A stretch of DNA of 64,000 nt from Nilaparvata lugens (GCF_014356525.2 NC_052505.1:3269890-3333889); one strand, 5' to 3'; positions 1 through 10,540 are shown, counted from the first letter of the stretch. Notes: generated by a model from the letters alone, not told the origin. Program-made: numbers and translations.

Positions 1-579
1 CGACTTGAATCTTAGACCTTACTTTGCTCGGTCAATAATACTACCCCTTCAAAAACATAGAACATCTTGGAAATGTATCTTTCCATTAACGTTAGTAGAC
101 AGTTGTCTACTAACTTTGTCTTTCCATAAGGCCATGATTCTAGTTTGGAGTCATTGATAGAATTTTTTTACATTTTTCTTTTTTAATCTGATGATTAAAA
201 TTGCAACAAATATTATTGAAAAGAAATTGATTTCTAAGATCATAGAAAGTGAGAAATGAAATTTGTAGGAAATCAGCATTATGGTAGTTTATTTTGTTAA
301 TTTCAACACACCGATTTTTCGCCAACACGACAACACAGAATGTTCTCTGATGGGTTGATTGGATTGGCGTATCGACGCCAGCCAGACCGGATAACAGCGC
401 TCACACTCACATTCCGGAACGACAAGTCACGGTATGATAGGACAGAAAGCTCTATGTTTATTTAGGATCTTTTCTAGACATTTTAAATTGATAAATTATT
501 TAATTATTTTTGAGAAAACATAACAACAGGTCAATGTAACTTACTGGACGCGAGGTCTACTGTTCACAGAACTACTAGT
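1..579. repeat. Fragments of the ACTAGTAGTTC repeat family
   Basis: Bases 1-35 match the 3' end of a family seen whole at 33107-33507 (ending in CTTAGACCTCACTTCGCTCG). Bases 547-579 are the opposite-strand copy of its 5' end (GTTCACAGAACTACTAGT). The stretch between holds a short GC-richer patch at about 345-440 that I cannot assign; it could be host sequence, but I see no good exon there. Confidence 0.6.
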
Positions 580-796
580 TAATCCCATTCCATTGATTAA
601 TTGTTGTAGTGAGAGTCAGCTGTTGTGCAGGCAGACTACAAATAATTTCATCAAGTTGCTACTGAATTTCATGTTATCCGAGATTGAGATCTTTCTTGGC
701 TGGTCCCTTGGTTGGATTGATTGATAGATTGGTAACCTACTACTGCATTTCCAGTATCCAAGTTCATAGACTTTGAGATAACAATAGGCAAATAAC

Positions 797-1731
797 ATGG
801 CAAATGAGGTTGTGCAGTTTTTTAATGATTCAGACCTCACTATAAATTCAAACAAAAGTCATGTCATCAGCTTTGATTATAAGTATCGTCCTTTTCACCC
901 CACCATAACACTTGGTGAAACGAACATTGAAAGTTGTACTGTTGTGAACATGTTAGGTTTGTCGATGGATTCCAAGTTTAATTGGGGGGATCATGTAAAC
1001 AAGATATCATTGAAATTGAGTAGGTCACTTTTTGCATTTAGAAATATTGTTAAACGGGTGCCTAAAACAACAGCAAAAAGTGTCTACTATGCACTGATTG
1101 AATCCCACATTACTTATGGCATTGAATTATGGGGGAGTACCTCGAAGCAAAACATTCAAAGAATTTTTGTTCTGCAAAAGTCCGCAATAAGATACCTGGA
1201 AGGGCTCAAATTTCCACAGACATGTCGGGAGTCTTTCAGTAGCCTAAGTATTTTAACTGTTCCATCATTGTACATTTTCAAATCAATATTACATGTGAAG
1301 GATAGGTTGAATTCATTCCAAGTTAACTCAGATATTCATGGCTATAACACTAGAGGAAGGAATAACATTTCAGTTGAGAGACATAGGCTCAGTGTATTTG
1401 AGAAAACACCTACTTATAGGGGACAAAAGTTTTTTGCGAAACTTCCGGCTGATTTGAGAAGTATTGTTGAAGAAAAACAATTCAAAATAAAACTATATTC
1501 TTTTCTCAGTGAGAAGGTTTTCTATGAGGTTGACGAATTCTTGTTAGAGTGAAAAAATTATTATCTAAATTTAATGAATTGTTAAATGTTATTAGAGTTT
1601 TATTTTAAGATTGATATTTTATGTTATTATGTTATTTATCTGTGACGTTTTTCAACTGTATTACATTGTTTTTGTTATACTTTTGTTGAGAATAAAATAT
1701 TATTATTATTATTATTATTATTATTACTGTT
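797..1731 (+). mobile_element. 5'-truncated non-LTR retrotransposon, RT C-terminal part
   Basis: A 251-residue open frame (797-1552) matches the region after the reverse transcriptase catalytic core of jockey/CR1-type LINEs: the NMLGLSMDSKFNWGDHVNKI block, SVYYALIESHITYGIELWG, a LQKSAIRYL helix and the VFEKTPTYRG..FFAKLP tail. The endonuclease and the FADD active site are missing, so this is a dead 5'-truncated copy. A 3' UTR follows and ends in an ATT microsatellite at about 1698-1726, a typical tail for these elements. It lies in an Lrrk intron, with the tail ending about 45 bp before the acceptor at 1770-1771. A related fragment lies on - at 43507-44262. The exact 5' edge is uncertain. Confidence 0.8.
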
Positions 1732-1771
1732 ATTTGCTTCTATTTTAGTTTGATTGATTGATTGATTGCAG

Positions 1772-1968
1772 TGAATGCCAGCTGTGGTGCGGAGAGAGTG
1801 ACGGCGCTCTGTCGGTGTACACGATGCATGACAACATGGTGACTGGACACAAAGTGCTCAACCACTTTGAGCCGATCATCGCCAACGTGCATGTCCACCA
1901 GATTGTCTCCTCACACTCGCCCATCATGTACGACGGCCCGGCTGCCGTCTGGACTTATGTGCATCCAG
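1772..1968 (+). CDS. Lrrk: Leucine-rich repeat kinase, C-terminal WD40 exon (third from last)
   Basis: This exon is bounded by a TTGATTGCAG acceptor and a CCAG/GTACAC donor and encodes about 65 residues beginning ECQLWCGESDGALSVYTM, a WD40 blade of the 'LWCG..DG' type found in the LRRK C-terminal propeller. It enters with one base of a codon and leaves with one base (G), which joins GT at 3087 to give Gly and keep frame. LRRK proteins are ROCO-family GTPase/kinases of vesicle and endolysosome membranes, and the WD40 propeller mediates protein contacts. Upstream kinase and ROC-COR exons are outside the window. Family assignment rests on resemblance of this and the next two exons to the LRRK C-terminus from memory. 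Confidence 0.75.
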
Positions 1969-2781
1969 GTACACTACAAAACACCATGATATTTATCAAG
2001 TACTCTTTTATTTCATCCCAACACCACTATAGGGTGAGCATAAATTATTGAACACATTTCATAGGTGAATGAAAAAAATAGCAAAAAGTAGTAGCGCGCC
2101 TATTTTTGTGGCAAAAATTGGTGTAGCTGCTACAATATTTGTGATGACAGTCGGCTCCATGGTGGGGGTGACACAGCGTCAGGAGAAAGCTATGTGCGTT
2201 CTGTGGGTCCACGAAAGCAAATCGGTTATCACTGTTCAAAGACGTTTTCGTTTAGAGTACGGACGTGAAAAATAAGTTGTATGCAACCAAGTTATGTAAT
2301 ATTGATCAACTAAAACAAATAATCAAAGCCGCGCATTCAGGACATCACTCCAGATCGACAATGTATGGCGTGGAATTGAGTATCATCTAGATATTAATTT
2401 AATGTGCTGCAAAAAGTGCTCACATAGAATTTTTTCAGACTTGTCATGTGTTATAGATGAAACTTTTTAAAATTGGCTTTTTAATAAATCAATGTCCATG
2501 TAAGTACACTTTTTCGTTATTTTTTATTGAATTCACCTATTAAATGTGTTCAAAAATGTTCAATAATTTCGAATTTATGCTCACTCTGTAGCTTCAAATT
2601 TTCAAGAGATGTGTAAATAATAAATAAAATAAGTGAAAGGGTACTTGATAACTTTTATTGTGTAGAGAAGTAGATTTACTACAATATAAATCCATGTAAT
2701 GGATATAACACTTGTGAGCCCCCTGCGCTGAAGAACTCGCTAATGAATAGTTGTAGTGATTTTGAAATCGACTACTCATAG

Positions 2782-2930
2782 GCACGGTTGCACGAAAGAC
2801 TGTTAAATGTTAATCTTAATTAAATTCCACGAGATCCAATCCGAGTAGCCTTTTTGAAAATAAGGCTTCTCTGATTGGTTCACGTGAAATTGATCACAAT
2901 TAAAATTTAACCAGCTTTTGTGCAACCGGC
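2782..2930. mobile_element. MITE with GGTTGCAC/GTGCAACC inverted ends (copy P1)
   Basis: About 150 bp with inverted ends (GGTTGCACGAAAG... and CTTTTGTGCAACCGGC) and a nearly palindromic middle in which TCTGATTGGTTCACGTG and its complement occur. Copies lie at 35913-36060, 37236-37373 and 60586-60723. No coding capacity. It is in an Lrrk intron. Confidence 0.8.
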
Positions 2931-3086
2931 ACTCAGTGTTATTAACTCTGGTATATAGAATCTTGAAGGATATCTAAGGGGGCAAAGGAATATTTCTCTG
3001 ATCAATATATTATACACTTGATTATTAGTAACATGACTGATTTTGTTTTGTTTTTAATACAATATTCATGTATTCCATTGTTTCAG

Positions 3087-3220
3087 GTTGTGTAGTATAT
3101 CAATGGGATCCAATATCTGGAAACATTGTCAATAAACTTGATTGTTCAAAATTGGTTCCTTGCTCCGAAAGTTTGAAATCCATCAGTATAGAAGAACATC
3201 TCAGTCCTGGTCGATGTCAG
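3087..3220 (+). CDS. Lrrk: Leucine-rich repeat kinase, C-terminal WD40 exon (penultimate)
   Basis: The exon starts after TTGTTTCAG and ends at TGTCAG/GTAAAT. With the G carried over from 1968 it reads GCVVYQWDPISGNIVNKLDC and continues to LSPGRCQ, ending on a codon boundary, which fits the phase-0 start of the next exon. The 'V.VWD..t..l...iDC' pattern followed by a linker and 'sGRv.tLC' matches the last blades of the LRRK2 WD40 domain as I remember it. Downstream, the frame runs on into the intron for 40 codons before a stop, but the strong donor makes read-through unlikely. Confidence 0.75.
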
Positions 3221-3343
3221 GTAAATTTTATCAGATATTTAGTAAATTTAATTTTTTTCGCTTCAGATTTTATATTTAATGCACCATTCTCAATGATAAT
3301 TTTAGATGATCCATGCCTTTCTGTCATCAGACATTTATATTAA

Positions 3344-3518
3344 CATTTTATACTATCGTTATTCTAATTGCATTTAATCTTTATTCTCATTGATTAATTA
3401 TCTATACTTTGTAAAATTCGTTGAATAATTAGCATTACCGTCATTTAATGTAAATTAGTGTATAAGCCAGTAAATATTGTAACATACATAAATAAAGAAA
3501 TCTAATCTAATCTAATCA
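3344..3518 (+). mobile_element. LINE/SINE 3' tail with TCTAA repeats
   Basis: A short AT-rich sequence ends in AATAAAGAAA and a TCTAA microsatellite at about 3500-3518. The words GTATAAGCCAGTA..ATATTGTAA are shared with the next repeat (3525-3804), so both look like 3' ends of related retroposons. Confidence 0.55.
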
Positions 3519-3524
3519 TCTGCC

Positions 3525-3804
3525 ATCCTTTGGTAGAGAGTTAGTGGGGAGGATATTTTTAATATTCTTTCCGAAGAATGGACATTGATATGTCCAAAGC
3601 TCCGCCAATTTATGTAGATGCATAACAATATAATTATTATCTATAGTTATTATATTACAAATTGCTTTTTCATATCATATTCAGTTCAATAATTATTTTC
3701 TTAGTCTATATTATGTAAATTCATCTATAATTTTGCTGTATTGTAAGCTATTGTATAAGCCAGTATATATTGTAATCTACATAAAGTACTCAATCAATCA
3801 ATCC
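3525..3804 (+). repeat. Retroposon 3' end with AATC tail
   Basis: Near-identical to 61910-62201: both start at GGTAGAGAGTTAGTGGGGAG, pass through ATAAGCCAGTATATATTG and end in CAATCAATCAATC. The short-period tail points to a LINE-driven element. No ORF. Confidence 0.65.
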
Positions 3805-4041
3805 TTTTGAGGTCTTTGTAGTTGGCACATCTCACATCCTCCTTCAGTTGTTCTATGTACTCCAGTCTTGGCCTCCCTCAGTCATTCCCTCCATTATTCT
3901 TTTTGTTAGTCCCTCATGTCGAAGAATATGACCAACTAGTTGTGCTCTTCTCATTTTTATTTCTTTCAGTAGACAACCTATCTCTCCGACTCTTTGAAGC
4001 ACCTCTTCATTCGTTACCTTCTCTCTCCAACACCTCTTCAA
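3805..4041 (-). pseudogene. Non-LTR retrotransposon pol fragment
   Basis: Reading leftwards, 4041-3853 gives 62 residues including EKVTNEEVLQRVGE and MRRAQLVGHILRHEGL, a block found near the C-terminus of many insect LINE pol proteins. After a frameshift the frame resumes as GRPRLEYIEQLKEDVRCANY to about 3805. It is broken and truncated at both ends. The host context is the last Lrrk intron. Confidence 0.75.
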
Positions 4042-4094
4042 GGTTTTAGGCTCAACTCACACTTACGCGACTCAACTCGAGAAGAGATTTTGAC

Positions 4095-4451
4095 TATAGT
4101 AAGGTCCACGTTATAATGGCAGTGGAGAAAGATAGGAGAACAACGTTGCCGATCTTCGGTCTTGTTTTTGCCTTCTATAGACGGTAGTTGATCACGTTTA
4201 TTAATGTAATAATAACTGTTTATCCTTGTTTAAAATGATCAATTATATTTTTAAATAATTTCATAATGAATTTTCATAACTAAGATGAAAATACTTTGTC
4301 AATTAATTATCAATTCTACATTGTTAAAAGACGATTTGGCAAGTGAGCAAAGCGAGAAAGAGATAGTGCTATCAACTTTGTTGAATGATAGACAAGGATA
4401 GCAATACCATTGCTAATCAAACACTGTCATTATAACGTGAACCTCACTATA
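4095..4451. mobile_element. Tc1/mariner-type MITE (copy M1)
   Basis: About 357 bp with inverted ends TATAGTGAGGTCCACGTTAT and its complement, beginning and ending in TA as expected for mariner-class insertion. It is non-coding. Other copies: 8885-9233, 16286-16652, 26533-27049 (interrupted), 36299-36620 and 36705-37062. Confidence 0.8.
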
Positions 4452-4849
4452 GTCTCTTCTCGACGCAGCATGTGTTTCCAAATGGTGACACTCAGACCAG
4501 TCGACTCAAGTCTCAGCGACCTTACGACTGTGAGACTGAGTCGAGCGTCGACTCGACATGTTGGGTCGAGCCTCGACTTGAGTTGCGTAGTACCGTGCAT
4601 TTTCACTGAAGGAAATACCAGTGAAGAGTTTGATTGACAAGTAGCGACTTCCTTGACGTGCCCCTCACCCTCATCCTTGTGATGGTGTTGGTGAAATTAA
4701 AATGAAATGAAAGTGTGTTTATGTTTTATGAAAGTGACTTTTTATTATTTCAGATAAAACAATATTAAGAATTATTAGATAAGACTATTTTAGACATTAT
4801 TTTAACCCTAAGACATGTAGAATTTTAACATGAGTATAATTTGTGTATT

Positions 4850-5080
4850 TAAGTGAAATTTTCAATATTTTTTGTGATTGTCAAGCAAGATTTCTGTTTG
4901 GATTTGTATTTTGAAATTAATTAATCTGATAAATTCAAAATTATTGTAGTACATACATTTTTTGAACTCAAAATAGTGTGTGAATTAAGTTATCATTTAC
5001 ATAACCTCTAGACTGTGTATTCCAAATTAAGGTTTAAAGCAGTTTTGGGCGAATGCCTGTTGTTTTTAACTGCATTGTAT
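4850..5080 (+). repeat. Repeat shared with 62765-63000
   Basis: An AT-rich block carrying TCTGATAAATTCAAAATT, AGACTGTGTATTCCAAATTA and GCAGTTTTGGGC(G/A)AATGCCTG in the same order as 62765-63000. It probably is a retroposon 3' UTR. MITE N1 sits at its right end; the other copy shows the uninterrupted site. Confidence 0.65.
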
Positions 5081-5356
5081 CATAGAGAAACAATGAGCAT
5101 GAGTAGATATCCCATGGTATAGGGCGTTTATGGCGCAACTTTTACTGTTATCTCAAGCCGATAGTCCACGTATTTCTTTCCCGTGAAGCTTTATGACGCT
5201 GGTAGTCTCTCATATTGTGCAGTTCATACACTCTTACCCGGTCAAAACAGTAAAAATCGACAATAATCGACAGTAAAAGGCTTGAGATAACAGTAAAAGT
5301 TGCGACATAAAAGCCCTATACCATGGGATATCTACTCATGCTATTGTTTATCTATG
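5081..5356. mobile_element. MITE with long inverted ends and 7-bp target duplication (N1)
   Basis: The element has inverted ends starting CATAGAGAAACAATGAGC and about 80 bp of inverted similarity (GGTATAGGGCGTTTATG, TTACTGTTATCTCAAGCC). ATTGTAT flanks it on both sides (5074-5080 and 5357-5363), and the related repeat at about 62990 has a single ATTGTAT, i.e. the empty site. Copies N2 and N3 are at 15964-16236 and 60279-60550. Confidence 0.85.
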
Positions 5357-6204
5357 ATTGTATCTATTGTCTATGAATAAATGAAATGAAAGACAATATA
5401 TTCAAAATAATTGTTATAAAGTTTGTTACATGCACAGAAGTGACGAATTGGATCTTATTTTTTTTAATAATGTGAGATTAGAAATGGAGTAGCATGGAAC
5501 TGAAGTAGTGACAATGAGCAAGAAAGTCGTAAGGTCGAAAAACTGGAGTCGTACGATTTGAGTCGAGGTAGTGTGAGTTGAGACTTTAGTAAAAGTAAAT
5601 TTGTATGGCTTTTGCTGGTTGGGAGTCCCTTGCGGGAAGGTCCCACCGCCTGAATATATCATTTAAGCTGTCAATGGACCTTACGACTGTCATACTTCAG
5701 CCGGGACCGACAGTTTAACGTGCCCATCCGATAACACGGGAGTGATCTGGTTGAAATACTTTTGGTATTAATAGGATTTGAACCGGTGATCTCTATGCTG
5801 CTACGCAAGCACTCTATCCACTAGACCAGGGGTCTCCAACCTTTTTTATCCTAGGGCCACATTGTTAATTCATGGGAGGCTTAAAAGGCCAATAACAAGG
5901 GTGTACGTGGAATTTGACTTGTGGGGACACAAACGACGGGAATTTGTGGGGTGTAAAATTACTATATTTCCATTTAAATAATATGAGGAGTTTCAAGTAG
6001 ATTTAATTTAAACACAGGAAGAAACAAACCAATTAATTTCATTCCAATGCAAAGACCAATTTATTGAGTGTAGAAAGGTCATAAGAAAACTTGACAATGC
6101 ATAAATTTAGAAAGTTAAACAAAATTATATTTTAATAGTAATAAGACAACTTGACAATACACGAATTTACAGAAAGTTACCAAGCTAAAAGAGAATACTT
6201 ATTT

Positions 6205-6411
6205 TTAGTGAGAAGATTGCATTTCTTTTCCGCTTAGAATGTCCGCCCATTTAGGATCAAACTTTGTGGTTCCGATCATTAAAATTGTTTTCAAATGTTC
6301 ATCTGACAAGGTAGATCTGTATTTGGATTTAACAAACTTCATTTTTGAAAATGTCTGCTCACACTTGAAGGTAGATCCAAAAAAGAGAAAACATAGCTTG
6401 AGCATGGTTTT
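6205..6411 (-). pseudogene. hAT transposase C-terminal remnant
   Basis: The frame reads FGSTFKCEQTFSKMKFVKSK then RSTLSDEHLKTILMIGTTKF, the hATC dimerisation region typical of ZBED/GTF2IRD2-like hAT transposases (FGSTY.CE..FS.MK..KsK.RS.L.DEHL). The frame is cut off at its N-terminal side exactly where the TG repeat starts (6412), and no transposase sequence reappears beyond that insert. The DDE catalytic parts and BED finger are missing. Confidence 0.85.
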
Positions 6412-6587
6412 TTACTTTCCTTGCCCTACTACCATAGGTGAGGAAAGTATTGCTTTCCAAAAAAAATTAAAGGTACCCTAATTTCAAGTTTTCTATACGT
6501 TTCAAGGTCCCCTGAGTCCAAAAACATGATTTTTGGGTGTTGGTCTGTGTGTGTGTGTGTGGTGTGTGTGTGTGTGTGTGTGTGTGT

Positions 6588-6618
<31 letters not shown>

Positions 6619-7592
6619 TGTGTATGTGTGTATGTCTGTGAACACGATAACTCCATTCCTAATTAACCGATTGACTTGAAATTTCAAACTTAAGGTCCTT
6701 ATACCATGAGGATCCGACAATAAGAAATTCAATAAAATTCAATTCAATATGGCGGAAAAAATGGCGGATAATTACTAAAAAACAATGTTTTTCAAGGTTT
6801 TCTCAAAAACGGCTCTAACGATTTTCTTCAAATTTTTACCATGGATAGCTGGAATTTTTACCATGGATTCATAAGCCCTATCAACTGGCATGAGTCTCAT
6901 TTCTGGGAAAATTTCAGGAGCTCCGTAATATTCATGAGAAAAATGGCGGATAATGACTGAAAAACCATGTTTTTCACGGTTTTCTCGAAAACGACTTTAA
7001 CGATTTTCTTCAAATTTATACCATAGATAGCTATTTATAAGCCCTATCAATTGGCATGAGTCTCATTTCTGGGAAAATTTCAGGAGTTCCGTAATATTCA
7101 TGAGAAAAATGGCGGATAATGACTAAAAAACCATGTTTTTCACGGTTTTCTTGAAAACGGCTCTAACGATTTTCTTTAAATTTATACCATGAATAGCTAT
7201 TCATAAGCCCTATCAACTGACATGAGTATTTTTCCTGGGAAACTAATGGGGGGTCCACCCCATCCTTGAGAAATGGACTTGTAACCTCCTTCTCGTGCAT
7301 GAGGAAGGTAGAGCAGTTTATAAAAAGAACACAGTCATAGTCAAGATATTTCATCTGTAGAACAGCTGTTTTGACGACTTTTAAAAAAATCATCGAATTT
7401 CACAATTTACACAAAGGAAAAAGTACTCTGAAAACAATTATAATATACACATATACAGTAGTCTGATTGTAGTTGCAAATATGTTGCCGCCAATCGTCAT
7501 TATGTTATTCCCCTAAATTATTCTCGTTTGAGAATGAGGCTTGCAGTTCAATGAGCAAGGAAAGTTGTGTGAGTTTACCACACCAGATTTTT
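6412..7592 (+). repeat. TG-microsatellite interspersed repeat, copy A
   Basis: It starts ACTTTCCTTGCCCTACTACC, carries a TG tract (about 6547-6630), three reiterated blocks of ATGGCGGATAATGACT / TTTTTCACGGTTTTCT, and ends GCAAGGAAAGTTGTGTGAG...CCACACCAGATTTTT. The start ACTTTCCTTGC is complementary to GCAAGGAAAGT near the end. Six copies are in the window (A-F). No protein coding: the open frames over the tract are Thr/His or Val/Cys runs. Confidence 0.85.
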
Positions 7593-7779
7593 ATGTTTTT
7601 AGAGTCTTTTACTGGGAGAGACATGTACAGTCCGTGCAGACCATTTGCTAATATCTCGCAATGGTTGATCGCTGCTTGTTTACAGCTTATTTTACACTTA
7701 CTAAGAATTACACAATTATGGAACGGTTCTACAATATTGACAATGACTCAGTCGGACTTATTAAGAAATGGAGTTGCTA

Positions 7780-8148
7780 AAGTGCGAGATAAATTACTTT
7801 TAACATGAAGAGGAGAAACCCATTCCTCCCTCCACAGCTTGTAGCATAGTCACAGACAGACATCCTGCGCACAATTGGATGCGCCGTGTCATTTTGCTTC
7901 ATGTTCTTGTGATGAAAACATCTCTGTAACATACACAAACCAATATACCTGCTGACCAGTACACTACTTGGAACATTGCCAGCAATAGATGGAGGGGAGT
8001 GTTGCCGCGTCGCGTTACAAAGCTCTCTCACTCAGACACAAAAGAAGGAGAATGCTGCTAGATAGTGGGAGTGATTAGTGGAGGATGGAGCATCGGACCT
8101 CTCCGTCTTCAAGAAAGAGCCGTGTTAAAAGTAATTTATCTCGCACTT
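7780..8148. mobile_element. TA-flanked MITE (copy S1)
   Basis: The inverted ends AAGTGCGAGATAAATTACTT and complement are flanked by TA. It lies inside the hAT element. The second copy, S2, is at 38484-38852 in rin intron 2 and is near-identical in reverse orientation. Confidence 0.85.
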
Positions 8149-8390
8149 TAGTAAGAGAAGAGTACTGAACTCACAGTTGTTGTCAAAAATGTGTATAGAT
8201 ATATATTTTTAAAAATCTGCAGCAATAACTTTACACTCGGTGGGCCGGACAAAATCTATCCGCGGGCCGTAGGTTGGAGAGCCCTGCACTAGACCACGGA
8301 TCACTCCGTTGAGCCTCAGTTGAAATAGACTCATGTTTTATCTACTTCCCGGTGAGAATTGAAACCGACTAATTTGCAATCTACTTTCAG

Positions 8391-8705
8391 GTGACAAGTC
8401 TGTGTGTGCTAAACACAGAGCTGTACATAGGGACGACCTGGGGCTGCATAGTTGTGGCGGAGAGGACCAGCATGAGACCAATCACTGTGTTCCGTCCGTT
8501 CCAGGAGGAGGTGTCGGCCATCTTGGCGTTGCAGCCGCTCGGCCAATCAGAGACGCTGTTGGTGACCATTGGTCAGGGCTATCGCAGTCTCATCAAACGC
8601 TACAAGGATGTGATTGGTACGCCGACTCTGCTCAGTCAGTGCTCGCAAACACACAATAACTCGTTTGCGTTACTGTGGGCCACTGATAATTGGGCTGCAG
8701 CGTAA
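8391..8705 (+). CDS. Lrrk: Leucine-rich repeat kinase, last exon
   Basis: The acceptor CTACTTTCAG precedes a phase-0 exon that reads VTSLCVLNTELYIGTTWGCI, then a stretch including PITVFRPFQEEVSAILALQP and LLVTIGQGYRSLIKRY, ending ...TDNWAAA and TAA at 8703-8705. The 'LyIGTtwG.I.v' blade matches the closing strand of the LRRK WD40 propeller. The 3' UTR begins directly after the stop. The assignment to Lrrk is by family resemblance; insects usually have one such gene. Confidence 0.8.
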   Translation: MTSLCVLNTELYIGTTWGCIVVAERTSMRPITVFRPFQEEVSAILALQPLGQSETLLVTIGQGYRSLIKRYKDVIGTPTLLSQCSQTHNNSFALLWATDNWAAA

Positions 8706-8825
8706 TTAGATAGAAAGAATATTACAATATCATAATAATGTGGAATAATATTGCAATTATTCAATTGTATGATAAACTCATTGCGCTCCTATGATAACTT
8801 GGCTGCTGCTTAAAACCATACAGAA

Positions 8826-8831
8826 AATAAA
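8826..8831 (+). terminator. Candidate Lrrk polyadenylation signal AATAAA
   Basis: AATAAA lies 120 bp after the Lrrk stop codon, before the MITE at 8885. It is the first canonical signal downstream. No cDNA evidence is available. Confidence 0.45.
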
Positions 8832-8884
8832 CCATAATGTTATGCTATCATTTCTCTATGGTAGAACCAAGTGGCATCAAAAGC

Positions 8885-9233
8885 TATAGTGAGGTTCACG
8901 TTATAATGGCAGTAATTGATTAGCAATGCTATTGCTATCCTTGTCTATCATTTAACAAAGCAGATAGCGCTATCTCTTTCTCGTTTTGCTCTGTTGCCAG
9001 ATCGTCTTTCAACAATGTAGAATTCATAACTAATTAACAAAATATTTCATCTTAATTATGAAATTATTTAAAAATATAATCTTTTGCTCAATAAAATATA
9101 ACTGATCATTTTAAACGAGAATGAACCGTTAATATTACATCAATAAACCTGTATCAGCTACCGTCTATAGAAGGCATTGACAAGACAGATCTCTATCTTT
9201 CTTCACTGTCATTATAACGTGGACCTCACTATA
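8885..9233. mobile_element. Tc1/mariner-type MITE (copy M2)
   Basis: Same family as 4095-4451, with inverted ends TATAGTGAGGTTCACG and CGTGGACCTCACTATA. It contains the shared words AGATAGCGCTATCTCTTTCT and AAACCTGTATCAGCTACCG. Confidence 0.85.
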
Positions 9234-9311
9234 GTTATTGAATGAAGTATGTGGAATTGATGGTGTCTTTCATCTTCATCTATTAATGGAAAATGTCTTT
9301 CAATCTCTTGA

Positions 9312-9370
9312 GCTGGCCACTAACGGTTTGGCAAGCATGTACATGCATGTCCCGTCGTTAGTGGCCAGCC
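9312..9370. repeat. Short hairpin
   Basis: GCTGGCCACTAACGG and its complement CGTTAGTGGCCAGC surround a CATGTACATG centre, giving a stem of 14 bp or more within 59 bp. The function is unknown; it could be a tiny foldback element. Confidence 0.6.
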
Positions 9371-9450
9371 TAGAGCTGCGTACAGACTTGCGCCATGAAC
9401 ACACCCATTTCGCTTGTCATCAGCTGATTATATCTGTATTTTTCCCTTTT

Positions 9451-9582
9451 TACTTTCCTTGCCCTATTACCATAGGTAAGGAAAGTATTGCTTTCCGAAA
9501 AAAATTAAGGTACCCCAATTTCTAAATTTCTATACGTTTGAAGGTCCCCTGAGTCCAAAAAACTGGTTTTTGGGTATTGGTC

Positions 9583-9628
<46 letters not shown>

Positions 9629-10295
9629 GTGTGTGTATGAGTGTATGTGCGTCTGTGTACACGATATCTCATCTCCCAATTAACGGAATGAATTGAAATT
9701 TGGAACTTAAGGTCCTTTCACTATAAGGATCCGACACGAACAATTTCGATCAAATGCAATTCAGGATGGCGGCTAAAATGGCGAAAATGTTGTCAAAAAC
9801 AGGGGTTTTCGTGATTTTCTCGGAAACGGCTCCAACGATTTTGATCAAATTCATACCTAAAATAGTCATCGATAAGCTCTATCAACTGCCACAAGTCCCA
9901 TATCTGTAAAAATTTCAGGAGCTCCGCCCCATCAATGCAGATAGAATCCAAATTATCAGGCTTCAGATACAATTGAAACAAAAAAAAATCAAGTGGAGTA
10001 GATTGAGCATGAAAATCTCTACAATTAATGTTCAGTAACATTTTCACCTAAAATTGAAAATAAGCTTTAAATTCGAGAAAATGTGATTATTCAATTGCAA
10101 ATTATTGTTGATTCTATTAAATCATTCACTATGAAGAGATAGCAGACCTCATGTGTGTCTCCAGCGTTATTACCCTGTCACCAGCTGGCTCAAATCACTG
10201 AATAGTAGACTTGAGATGCGCGGGAACACTAGCGTCAGGTGATCAATTTTCATAACGGCAAGGAAAGTTGTGTGAGTGCGCCACACCAGATTTTT
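9451..10295 (+). repeat. TG-microsatellite interspersed repeat, copy B
   Basis: Same ends as copy A (ACTTTCCTTGCCCTATTACC ... CGCCACACCAGATTTTT). TG tract about 9590-9640. It is most similar to copies D and E (shared AATGTTGTCAAAAACAGGG and ACACTAGCGTCAGGTGAT). Confidence 0.85.
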
Positions 10296-10337
10296 GTGTA
10301 GTTGAGAAGTTGATATTGTGGTAATTATTCATATTAA

Positions 10338-10513
10338 ATAAAAAGACTAAGAAATTGTCAAAAACCACAGATTTATTGATAGTTCGAAAGACCGGTCCCG
10401 CTTGTTACACCACTGTCAATATCTGAGTTTATCGTTGGTGTAACAACCGAAACTGGTCTTTCTAACTATCAATAAATCTGTGGTTTTTGACAATTTCTTA
10501 GTCTTTTTATTTC
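10338..10513. mobile_element. Foldback element
   Basis: The left arm AAATAAAAAGACTAAGAAAT through ATAGTTCGAAAGACC is repeated in reverse complement on the right, with a loop near GCTTGTTACACCACTGTCAA. Arms are about 75 bp with few mismatches. Non-coding. Confidence 0.8.
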
Positions 10514-10540
10514 ATCTGTATTCTTACTGAAACGTTGAAG

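Larger units (their letters stand above)
5827..8286. mobile_element. hAT transposon with perfect 8-bp target duplication
   Basis: The ends CAGGGGTCTCCAACC and GGTTGGAGAGCCCTG are hAT-type inverted repeats. CACTAGAC flanks it at 5819-5826 and 8287-8294, an exact 8-bp duplication inside the SINE's A-box region. It carries a transposase remnant and two later insertions (6412-7592 and 7780-8148), so it is dead. Confidence 0.9.
5595..8311 (-). mobile_element. tRNA-derived SINE split by a hAT element
   Basis: On the - strand a tRNA-like head begins near 8311 (GAGTGATCCGTGGTCTAGTG), stops at 8287, and resumes at 5826 after the hAT insertion. It shows an A box (TAGTGGATAGAG, 5812-5823) and a B box (GGTTCAAATCC, 5774-5784), the internal RNA polymerase III promoter. 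The body continues to about 5595 with GTGGGACCTTCCCGC. It is not a working tRNA gene: the 3' half does not fold into an acceptor end and the head is interrupted. The SINE head lies about 80 bp before the last Lrrk exon. Confidence 0.8.

Noticed and set aside
345..440. Possible upstream Lrrk exon
   Set aside because: GC-richer and open for about 30 codons, but no WD40 pattern and no convincing acceptor/donor pair.
5770..5830. A tRNA gene
   Set aside because: A and B boxes are present, but the acceptor stem is not formed, the head is interrupted by a hAT element and the body is that of a SINE.
6429..6732. Thr/His-rich frames over TG/CA tracts, also 11672-11948
   Set aside because: Microsatellite translation only.
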